Assembly (NCBI GenBank): GCA_014529385.2
Contig: CM043960.1
Span: 74,741,910 to 74,805,909, forward strand
DNA: 64,000 bases
Direction of reading: 5' to 3'
Source of the DNA: Adiantum capillus-veneris
Lineage: Eukaryota; Streptophyta; Polypodiopsida; Polypodiales; Pteridaceae
Shown: positions 21,934-31,492 of the stretch, piece after piece
Numbering within the stretch: position 1 is the first letter of the stretch
Layout of the letters: every line of letters starts with the position of its first letter
Made by a program: the position numbers and the translations under genes
Notes under the pieces: generated by a model
The model's database searches: none
Seen by the model: the letters and a program-made list of their open reading frames with translations, nothing else
Told to the model about the DNA's origin: nothing

Positions 21934-21945
21934 TGGTATCAGAGC
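21934..21945 (+). other. Initiator-Met tRNA primer binding site, copy B
   Basis: TGGTATCAGAGC lies one base after the LTR end. It is the standard complement to the 3' end of plant initiator tRNA-Met and primes minus-strand DNA synthesis. Confidence 0.95.
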
Positions 21946-22349
21946 ACAAGGTTTCTCTTTTCTTGCTCAAGAAGGGAGGTCCTCAAGCTAGCTATAAATG
22001 GTTGGTATTATTAATTTCCTGTGAGTAAGTAGAATAGGGATTTTTCAGCCTTGCAGTGCGCCTGCCTTTGTGCAGTTAACGGGGCATCACCGTGGAGAGC
22101 TATGGTCTTGATAGTGGAGTCCTACGGGGCTTGCCTATGGCCTAACCACTATTGAGCTATTAGAAGCTTGACAGGAGCCGGTGCTGTTTTGGTGTCGAAA
22201 GACCCTCTCTTCTATTCCTTGCAATTAATGGTATTCGAGCCACGGGTACAGTAGCTTGAGTGCTTTTTCTAAAGGGATAAAGAGGAGTAGCAACTAGGGC
22301 TTGAAGTGCCAAAGTACACCTAAAAAGTTTACACCTAAAAGTTGTTAGA
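21946..22349 (+). other. Untranslated leader of copy B
   Basis: No coding motif. It is conserved with the leaders at 31114-31492 and 61496-61740. Confidence 0.7.
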
Positions 22350-23470
22350 ATGGCTAACAATAGTAAAGAGAGTGAAGTTAATGTTGATAAATTTGATTTT
22401 GCTCATGAGCAAGCTACTAATGATGCTTCAATGCTTGTTAACTATCTTGTTTCTAGGCTTCAACAAGCCATGGGAAATCCATCTCTCCAAAGTGAAGTGC
22501 AATGGCAGCTCCGTGCTCATGGGATTCTCCAAGCTCATCACCATGACGAGAGAACACCTAGGAAGCCTCCTTGTGAGACTCCCAAAAGAGGTCTCTCTCC
22601 GATTCTGTAAGAAGAAGAGAATCCCTACGAAGGGCTCAAGAATTTACTTCTTGATGATGCATCTCCTTCCCAAAGGAGAACTCAAGAGCCTCCATCGAAG
22701 GAACGAGAAAGAAGTGAGTCTCCCACCACCTCGGCGGAGATGGCTCCAGGAAGACGGCGGGCTAAACGCTCTCCATCACCACCAAAGCGGAGAAGACCAT
22801 CACACTCTTCTCCACGCCATAATTCAAAGAGGGATGATAAAAACCAAGAGAAGAAAAAGGCGAGAAAGAGGACACCCTCTTCTCCATCTTCTTCATCATC
22901 TTCCTCTTATGAAAGTGATGGTAAAGATGACGAAGATCAAGACAAGAAAAAGGCGAGAAAGAGGTCACCCTCTTCTCCACCTTCTTCAAATTCTTCACCT
23001 TCTAAAGAACGTGATGGTGCAACCTTTGAACCATCAAAAAGAAGAGTCCATAGGAAATCCTATGCCGCATGGAAGAGGTCATCCAAGCTGAAGAAGTTCA
23101 AAGAGGGAGGGAAGAGCATCTCTTTCCTTACCTATGATGGCACCTTTGGTGCTACGGACAAAGTCTTGGCCTTTATCCAGCAATTTGATGCGGCATTTGG
23201 AGATGAGGGCTTCACGAAGTCCTCTAAGCTACGCCATGTAGCTATGCACTTTCAAAAGTCCTCCAGGCAATGGTGGTCTAGCCTATGAGCCAACGGTGAA
23301 GCTCCACGAACATGGAAAGCTTTAAGAGCTTCCATTATGAAGTTGTTTTGGCCACCGATGCCAAAGACAAAGTACTTACCGATGGCAAAGCTTAAAGCTC
23401 TCTCCCAATAAATCCATCCACAAATATGTAGACAAGTTTTGGGACCTACAACTCAAAGCCACTGTCTTTA
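22350..23470 (+). pseudogene. gag of chromovirus copy B, with RS-like domain
   Basis: Capsid/nucleocapsid precursor. The ATG at 22350 opens ANNSKESEVNVDKFDFAHEQ, which is conserved in copy C. It is interrupted by TAA at 22608-22610. From 22740 an Arg/Ser-rich region appears (RRRAKRSPSPPKRRR, KARKRTPSSPSSSSS, KARKRSPSSPPSS), resembling the RS domain of splicing factors. The capsid-type segment follows (YAAWKRSSKLKKFKEGGK, FLTYDGTFGATDKVLAFIQQ, FQKSSRQWWSSL) and is broken by TGA at 23286-23288 and by a shift near 23340. The zinc knuckle continues in the next entry. Confidence 0.8.
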
Positions 23471-23475
23471 AAAAG

Positions 23476-25077
23476 TTGGATTTTGGAGAGCAAAAGCAAC
23501 AATTTTGTGCAGGCTTAACCGAAGAAATGGCAGAGTATGTCAACTCCCAAAGGCCACATACCATATCGGCGGTAATACACCATACTATTGTGGCCTCACG
23601 AATCAATTTCCAAACGGAGGCTAAAAGAAATAATAAGCCCCCGGAGAAAAAGGGTTCCAATAAGCCTAAGGGGAAGGACAATGTCCAAAATTCTCCTAAG
23701 GGCAACTCCAAGAAAGCTAAAGAGAAGGGAGTTTACAAAGGTAAGAAAAAACTCTCTCCTGAAGAGCTTGAGCGTTATCACAAGGATAACCGGTGTTTCA
23801 AGTGCGGCGAACAAGGGCATGTGTACCACGATTGTCCCCAAAAGAACAACCGCCAAGATCCTCCTAGAGCTTCCTTGGTTGAAATCCAAGAGGAGGAGAC
23901 TCACCAAACTCATCACAAAGGATCTCCTCTATGCCATGCTTGGGGAAAGGTAAGAGAACACGATGCTTTTATTCTCTTTGACCCTGGTTCTACTCACAAT
24001 TTTATATCTATAGAGTTGGCCACCAAGCTAGGCATACAATCCTACAAGATGGGAGATGTCCTACCCACAGACAGTGCCTTCAAGGGGCAAGAAGCTTCAG
24101 TCACTCCCTTAATCGGGAAATTGAAGCTTCATGTCCAAGGCTATGTGGACAAAGAGGACTTCTTTATCTCTCCTCTCAAGCATGAGGATGTAATCCTAGG
24201 GGCACCATGGTTTGACCGCCTGGCTGCCGATGTTAAATTTCCTAAAAGGAGAATCTCCTTTAAGTTCAGGGAAAAAGATATGTATATAGATGCTAAGGAA
24301 ATGGGTAACACTATCCCCATTGTACATACACCAGCTTTCAACAAGTCAATAAAGAGCTCTATTTCCGTGTACATGATTTTTGTTAAAGATTCTCAAAATG
24401 AACCTAATGCTTTAGCAAAAGAAAATAAAAGAAACCAAAAGGAATTAGAGTTATCCAATTTTCTCAAGGGGTTTCAAGATGTTTTTATTGACGACATCCC
24501 TTGTGAGCTACCTCCTAAACGAGGTTATGATGACCATGCAATTGAACTTCTTCCAGGAAGTTCACCGCCTAACAAACCTCCTTATAGAGTTTCTCAAGCT
24601 CAACAAGAGGAGATTCTGCGGCAGGTGCATGGGTTAGTTGAGAAGGGCATGGTTAGGCCTAGCTCATCTCCATTTTGCTCACCGGTGCTATTAGTGCAAA
24701 AGAAAGATGGCACATATCGTATGTGTGTCGACTATAGAGCACTAAATAGGATCACTATCAAGAATAGGTTTCCCGTTCCACGGGTAGAAGACCTATTTGA
24801 TAAGCTACAAGGATCGACCTACTTCAGTAGGATTGACCTAAAAAGTGGCTATCATCAGATAAGGATAGTTGATCAAGACATTGTAAAGACCGCATTTCGC
24901 ACCACATTTGGTCTTTACGGATACATTGTCATGCCTTTTGGCTTGACCAATGCACCATCCACCTTCAACCGCTTGATGGAGAAGCTGTTCCGGCCTCATC
25001 GAACCTTCACTGGAGTGTTCTTTGATGATATAATCATCTACTCTAATTCATTAGATGAACACAAGCAACACCTCTAG
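23476..25077 (+). pseudogene. gag C-terminus, protease and reverse transcriptase of copy B
   Basis: 533 codons open. The order is: gag C-terminal segment; zinc knuckle CFKCGEQGHVYHDC (about residues 108-121); aspartic protease FDPGSTHNFI (about 165-175); then reverse transcriptase with [19 protein letters not shown] (about 417-435), SRIDLKSGYHQIRI, MPFGLTNAPSTFNRLM and the catalytic FFDDIIIYS (about 514-522). It stops at TAG 25075-25077, inside the RT domain, where copy D has CAG. A T-run slip near 25137 then breaks the frame before the RNase H part. Nearby relatives are C, D, F and H. Confidence 0.85.
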
Positions 25078-25139
25078 GTAATATTTCAAGTTTTGAGAGA
25101 GAATAAACTTTATGTTAATCGAAAGAAAAGTGATTTTTT

Positions 25140-26744
25140 TTGCAAGAGATTCAGTATTTAGGTCATATTATCTCTCAAGATGGCATCCAAATGGATCCAT
25201 CAAAGTTAGAGGTAATAAAAGGATGGTCTAAACCAAGGAATCTTCATGAACTAAGAAGCTTTATAGGTATGTGTTCATACTATAGACGCTTCATAGAAAA
25301 GTTCTCACAAATTGTGGGACCATTACATGACCTAACAAAGAAAAGCGTTAGGTATACATGGTCTGCTAAAGAGTACAATGCTTTCGAAAAGCTTATCTCT
25401 CAACCTGTGCTTACACTACCGGATCTCTCAAAACCATTTGAGGTCCAATGTGATGCTTGTGGTGATTGCCTTGGAGCTGTTTTGCTCCAAGAAGGGCACG
25501 CCATAGGCTATGAGAGTGGAAGGCTCGACCCTGTTGAGCAAGCTCTAGGCATATACGAAAAGGAAGTCCTTGCAGTTCTACATGCCTTAGACTCATGGAA
25601 GCACTATTTATTGGGGACTCCTTTCATTCTGCGAACGGATCACCAAAGTCTTAAGTACTTCATGACGAAGACCAAGCTCTCTGACAAACAAATGAGGTGG
25701 GCAAATTTCCTTTCGCAATTTCATTTTCATATTGTTCACATTGTTGGCAAGCATAATCAAGTAGCTGATGCACTCTCAAGACGGCCGAGAGTGAATGCGG
25801 TTTCCATAGCAACTCACAATGATCTATCCTCAATGATAGATGAGTACGCTATTGATCCCAATTTTAGAGATGTAATTTCAGCCCTTGCATTAGGGAAGAA
25901 AGAAGAACCATTTACTTTACAAGATGGTTATCTTCTCTATGGCAATAGACTATGCGTTACTAACTCATTACGTGAGAAAGTAATGTATGAATCTCATGCT
26001 CCACCGTATGCGGGGCATAGAGGGATTCAGTCTACCTTAAAGGGAATTGAAACATATTTCTATTGGCCTCCCATGAAAGTGAACATACAAGAGTATGTTT
26101 CTAAATGTGTGGTTTGCCAAAAGACAAAATTTGATAGAGGGAAGCAACTTGGATTGCTTCAACCCTTGCCAATCCCTAATTCACCATGGGAGAGCATATC
26201 CATGGATTTTATCTTTGTATTGCCTAAGTCTATCCATGGGAATACGAGAATATGGATGATAGTAGACAGGTTCAGTAAACAAGCTCATTTTATACTTGTC
26301 AAAAAGACTATCAAAGCCCATCAAATGGCAACCCTCTTCATTTCACAAATTTTCAAGTACCATGGCTTGCCAATGTCTATAGTGTCGGATAGAGATCCTA
26401 GAATGACCAGTAATTTCTGGAAGGGTGGTCTCTTTGAGAATTTAGGAGCAAGGCTAAACTTCTCTTCGGCCTATCATCCACAAACGGATGGCCAAAGTGA
26501 AATAGCTAACCTAACAATTCTCGATCTACTAAAATCCTATGTAACCGAAGTAGATCAAAGATCCCAATGGGAGAAGTACTTACCCTTAGTGGAGTATGCT
26601 TACAATAACACTGTACATACTTCCACGGGAAAAGCACCTTTCGAGGTAATTGAGGGAAGATCAAAAAGTCCCTTGCTACTTAAGGTACATGAAAAGATCT
26701 TCGCTGCAGATGAGTATAGCAGAGACCTACAAGAATCTTTTTAA
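25140..26744 (+). pseudogene. RT thumb, RNase H and integrase of copy B
   Basis: It continues the previous entry after a one-base slip. RT connection (YLGHIISQDG, FIGMCSYYRRFI); RNase H with FEVQCDACGDCLGAVLLQ, YEKEVLAVLHAL and LRTDHQSLKY (about residues 98-180); integrase zinc domain HAPPYAGHRG to CVVCQ (about 283-325); core with MDFIF, VDRFSK, VSDRDPRM and YHPQTDGQSE giving Asp, Asp and Glu in the expected spacing. It ends at TAA 26742-26744 where D has a Gln codon, so the integrase tail is cut off. Confidence 0.85.
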
Positions 26745-27285
26745 AAGATTAAGGACGCTATCTATATCTCACAGCAAAGGCAAAAGGCTACTGCTGACAA
26801 GCACAGAAGAGACCAAGCCTTTAAAGAAAAAGATTGGGTCTTGTTAAAGTTCCCAAGGCTCGATTAAGGCACACAACTGGCAAGAATCCTACGCGCCACC
26901 AAAAGTACTATGCTAAACTACCAAAAAGGTACTATGGTCCCTTCCAGATTCTTAGGCCAATCAATGAGGTGGCCTATCAACTCAAATTTCCCAATCATTG
27001 GCTCATACACAATGCTTTCCATGTGAGCCTATTAAAGCCTTACAAAGGAGAGCCACCTCAAGAACCAACTATTGAAGACCAACCGGAGAAGGAGGACCAA
27101 GAGGAGGTGTTGCAGCCCGAGTCCATTCTCCGACATGAAGACGAGGTATTAAGAGGCGGTAAGACTATCCGATGATATCTTCTTAAGTTTAAGAATTATC
27201 CTTTTGAAGATGCTAGATGGATGCAAGGCATACAATTAAAGGATAACCTAAACCTTGTCAATGCTTACAATGCTTCCCAAGAGTA
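26745..27285 (+). pseudogene. Integrase C-terminus and chromodomain of copy B, frameshifted
   Basis: KIKDAIYISQQRQKATADKH continues the integrase tail, with a shift near 26865. The [18 protein letters not shown] and chromodomain block follow, ending early at TGA 27173-27175 where copy A reads through. The original end matches the NAYNASQE terminus at about 27285. Confidence 0.8.
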
Positions 27286-27643
27286 AGCAAATGTACAAAA
27301 TGTTAAAAATGAACAAAGTTTTTTTGTCTTATAAGACTCTCTTTTTCTTTATTGTGCACAAAAATGAAGTAGTATGCATGCTTAGATTAGGTTTGTAGAG
27401 ACGACGTCTCCCAAACACCAAGTAGAGCTTGTCACTCTACTATGGAAGACTAATAGGACTAATGTGCAGACATGCTTGCGGCAGCCTCAGGCTCTCAAGC
27501 GCCAAATGGACTAGTCATCCATTGTGGAATGATGTCGTAGGGTAACATAGGGATCCTATACCCGCTAAGAACAGGACTCATGAATATGCTTTATCTTCTC
27601 TACAACATAGTCGAGGACGACTATGATTTCAAGAGAGAGTTAA
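27286..27643 (+). other. 3' untranslated region and polypurine tract of copy B
   Basis: Non-coding and near-identical to 20033-20389. It ends in the purine tract CAAGAGAGAGTTAA, which primes plus-strand DNA synthesis. Confidence 0.75.
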
Positions 27644-29227
27644 TGTCATAATAATCAATATCTAATTCTCCTAAATGATTTTCTCATATTAAACTGATCA
27701 TTTAATGTGGGGAAGTGCGAGGGGAGAAAAAGCTAGAATATTGGTTAAGCTAGCAGACTGGCCACAATAGGGATCCAAAGGAGGCAAAATAGGGATCCAA
27801 AGGGGGGGCATCTGCAAAAGAGACATGTGCAACAATGGGCTAAAAAGACCCTAAGGTTCATCCCATTAAGACTTCCAAAATTCTAAGGTTCCAAAATTCA
27901 AAGGTTGTGTCCAAAGGTCAACCCTAGGGGAAATTGGATGCTTTGTGTGTAACTAAAAAGTCTTTGCATATCCCTACATGGGACGGGGTGATCCCTTCTT
28001 CTAGGGGATGAGAGAGAAATTCACACACACACAGAGGCTCCCTTTACACAAAGGGAATTAGGGACACATGTCAACTCCCTAGCCTAGATGCCCACAAGGT
28101 GTGCCCAATTACTATTGGATGGCCTTGGAGGTGGACCAATGAGAATTAGGCTAGAGTAAATCTAGTTTATTTAATTTAAAAACACTTAATAAAAGAACCA
28201 ATGAGAATTAAGTCTCCTAGAAGACTATTGGACAATCTCCCAAGGGGTCCAATGAGCATTTAGGAGTCCAATGGCTTGCCTGATTCCTATTGGCTAGGAG
28301 GCAAAGGGGTCCAATGAGAGTTTAGTTTAATTATTAAATTACCTAAAGCTCTCACAAAGGGGGAAAGGGAGACACATGTCAGAAGGCTATCACTTATGCT
28401 GCTTAATAGCCATTGGCTTGACTTGGGGAGGTCCAATGGGGAGCCTACAAGAGCAAATAGCAAGAGGGCTTGCCCAAGAGAGAGATGGGGCTGATTTTTG
28501 CAAGGCATTATCACACACACACTCACACAATCTCATGTGTGAAGAAAGAGAAGACTATCTCTTCCCAAGCTTTAATGGAGAGCTCATCACCTACTCCAAG
28601 CTTGTGAGATAGAAGCCTACATCGACACACTCTTGGCTTGTTGATGCAAATCCAACCAAGAGCCAAGCTTCAATGCATGCTCATCTCCTCAACCAAGATA
28701 ATTAATAAGCTAAAGCTATGATAATATGAGTGATTATGTGAGGAGATGTACATCTTTCTCATAAGATACTCCTTCTTCCTCTCAATACACTCTCATACCC
28801 TACTCGCTCTAACCATCTTTGAAGGTGTGTCAAGTCTTGGGCCTGAGAACGGGGATAATTAAAGTTGTGTTTAGTAACTGTTTTGCTTAGTGCATGAAGC
28901 TTTCATCTTCATTGCACTAGCTAGTCTTGAAGGAACACAAAGAATTGTATTGTACAATGTCTCTCTTGATGGGAGAAACCATAATACAAAGCCTTTTGGA
29001 GGGGGGACCGGCTCCATGCAAATCCGGTCCTCAACTATTGTCAATAGCTTAATGTCTCTCTCTTTTGAAAGTATTGTTGATGCTATTTAACTAGGTGTTA
29101 TGCTTTTTGTTGCTCTCTCCACCCAAGCACTCTTGTAATTCTCATTAGGAATCTATTATAATGAAATGCCCACTATGTTCACGCTAATTTCCTCTACACA
29201 TAAGTTTTTAGACCATTAAATGTTACA
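27644..29227 (+). repeat. 3' LTR of chromovirus copy B (1584 bp)
   Basis: TGTCATAATAATC to AAATGTTACA, highly similar to 20390-21932 with small indels, including an extra GGGATCCAAAGG copy near 27787. It has the same CCAAT cluster at about 28130-28440. Confidence 0.9.
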
Positions 29228-29944
29228 GTGATCCACTGAGGGTCTCCATATTTGAAGCCATTAGAGAGAGAGAGAGAGAGAGATGTTACATCAACACCTT
29301 TTAAGACCTATGTTGATAGAAATAAAACACCTTTAAAAGGCCAAAATGACATATATTGGGGAAGTGAAATAAAATGATATATTAGCTCTTTCACAAGGCC
29401 AAAATGACCGATATTGGGAGAAATGAAAAAATGATATATTAATGCCTTTAAAAGGCCAAAATGACCAATGAGACAAATCGGTTACAAGCTGGCTATGTAT
29501 GGCATGTGCAACGTATCTTGTTGACTCTTGTATTGCTCTAGCCTTAACAGTCTCAATCTCAAGCTAGTGTGAAGATGTTGGTATATGACCAATGGCACAG
29601 CATAACCCATGAGAGAGAGAGAGAGAGAGAGAGAGAGATGTACAAATTGGTATCTATTATTGAAATTGAGATTATATGAGAAATTTGGAAGTGCTATTGA
29701 AATCCACTTCCACAAAATGCATTGTAATTTTGTGCTTTAAGTATTTTATGTTTACTTCTTGTTATTGAATACATCCAAAGTTCTTGAAGGGTCATGGAAG
29801 AGAGTTGAAGGGCAAGCATGGGGTCATAGAGTTTCCAAAAAATAATAGGATCAATGAATTAACATACACTCATTATCACAATTGTGCGCTTTTTTCACAA
29901 ACCTTTCAACCACTAGAGATTGAGAAGGATGGATTGTCACCTTA
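29228..29944. repeat. Short GA arrays with TGGCCAAAATGACC repeats
   Basis: GA runs at about 29261-29282 and 29612-29638. Between them (29290-29480) three imperfect units of AAATGATATATTA...AAGGCCAAAATGACC occur, related to the tandem repeat at 9830-10275. No gene. Confidence 0.7.
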
Positions 29945-31100
29945 GGTAAGCTCTTTCTCTCAAAGGGGGAAAGAAAGACACTTGTCCAAATGCTCTACCC
30001 CTATTGCTTGAAATGACCAAAGCCTATGATTGGATAAGATTTTCATGGATCAATGAGATGCAAGCTAGAGTATGAGAGAGAGGGGTCGACCAAGGCTAGG
30101 AGAGACTCTCATTTTTTCTCATTCTCTCACATACTCTCACACGTCCTCTCATTTTCTTGAGCAAGAACTCCATCTCCTTCTCCAAGCTTGAGAAGTAGAG
30201 AGCCTACGCCAACACCTCTTGGTTATGGAATGCAAATCCAACCAAGATTCAAGATTCAATGGCATACTCATCTTCTTTACCATCTATATTACTATTCTAA
30301 GCTAAGCTCCAAGAGTAGTCTATGGTGATGAAAGTACTTCTTTCTTGTATGCTACTTCTTCGTCCTCTTCCTCTTCCTCTTCCCTTTCCTCACCCCTGCT
30401 ATCACTCTCCACCTTTGAAGGTGTTTGAGGTCTTGGGATTGAGGGCGGGGACAAGTTAATGCTCTTTCAAGTTAGTTAAGGGCATAATATTGGTACATGA
30501 AGCTTACCAGCTTCATGGCATCAACAAGGCATACTCATATTCCTTACCATCTATATTACTATTCTAAGCTAAGCTCCAAGAGTAGTCTATGGTGAGGAAA
30601 GTACTTCTTTCTTGTATACTACTTCTTCTTCCTCTTCCTCTTCCTCTTCCTCTTCCCTCACACCCTGCTATCACTCTCCACCTTTGAAGGTGTTTGAGGT
30701 CTTGGGATTGAGGCCGGGGACGAGTTAATGCTCTTTCAAGTTAGTTAAGGGCATAATATTGGTACATGAATCTTACCATCTTCATGGCATCAACAAGGTC
30801 TCAAGGAACACAAATTATCTATTGTACCAAGTCTCTCTTCATTTGGAGAATCTATGATACAAAAGCATTTTGGAGGGGGGACTGGCTCCAAGTAAATCTA
30901 GTCCTCAACGATTGTCAATTCTCTAATTTTGTCTCTCTTTTGCAAGTATTTTTCATGCCAAGCTAACTAGGTATAATGTTTATTTTTCTACCTTTTATCA
31001 AGTACTCTCCTTATTCTCTTTAAGAATTCTCTTACAGAAATGTTCACCATTGTTACTTAAATTCCGCTACAATCAATGCTATTATCCATATTTAGTTACA
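29945..31100 (+). repeat. LTR of decayed chromovirus copy C (left edge uncertain)
   Basis: It aligns with the second half of the copy B LTR (CTCTCAAAGGGGGAAAG, GGAGGGGGGACTGGCTCC and other blocks) and ends TTTAGTTACA at 31100. A degenerate primer site (TGATATCAGTGC, 31102-31113) follows. It contains a 267-bp tandem duplication. The start is not recognisable. Confidence 0.65.
30261..30794 (+). repeat. 267-bp tandem duplication inside LTR C
   Basis: GGCATACTCAT... starts at 30261 and again at 30528. Both units run through a (CCTCTT)n stretch, CTCCACCTTTGAAGGTGTTTG and TGGTACATGAA, and are about 95% alike by eye. Confidence 0.9.
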
Positions 31101-31492
31101 TTGATATCAGTGCTATTGGTTCGCTTAAGAAGAGAGGTCCTTAAGTTGTCCATGAAAGGTTGGAGCTGTTCATTGAAAGATGGTAAGTGGGACATGGATT
31201 TATTATCCCGGTTGGAACGAACTAAGTTCAAGGTACACCGTTGGTAATTATAGACTTAATAATGGATTATTTTGGGGCTTGCCTTTGGCTTAACCATTAT
31301 TGATCCATTAACAAGCTCAACAAGAACTATAATCAACTAAGAACTATTAGATCCTCTCCACTACTCTTTTCAATAGTCTCTAAACCATGGGTGTGGCTGC
31401 TTGAGTGCTAATTTTCAGAAGTTAAAAAGAGTAGCAACTAAAATTTTGAGGTTGCCAAAGCACAAACTAGCATATATATAAATTTAGCTAGC

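Larger units (their letters stand above)
19680..29227 (+). mobile_element. Tandem chromovirus (Ty3/gypsy) arrangement: truncated copy A, LTR, copy B, LTR
   Basis: 19680-21932 repeats 26938-29227 almost exactly: the integrase C-terminus/chromodomain, the 3' untranslated region and the LTR. The middle LTR (20390-21932) is therefore the 3' LTR of a truncated copy A and also the 5' LTR of copy B, whose primer site follows it. This LTR-internal-LTR sharing is the usual product of unequal recombination between LTRs. The left edge (19679) cuts into the DDE-like gene, and no target duplication can be assigned. Confidence 0.85.

Noticed and set aside
22342-23091. 249-codon plus-strand frame overlapping gag
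   Set aside because: It is a shadow frame of the RS-like gag region; the gag frame has conserved motifs shared with copies C and F.
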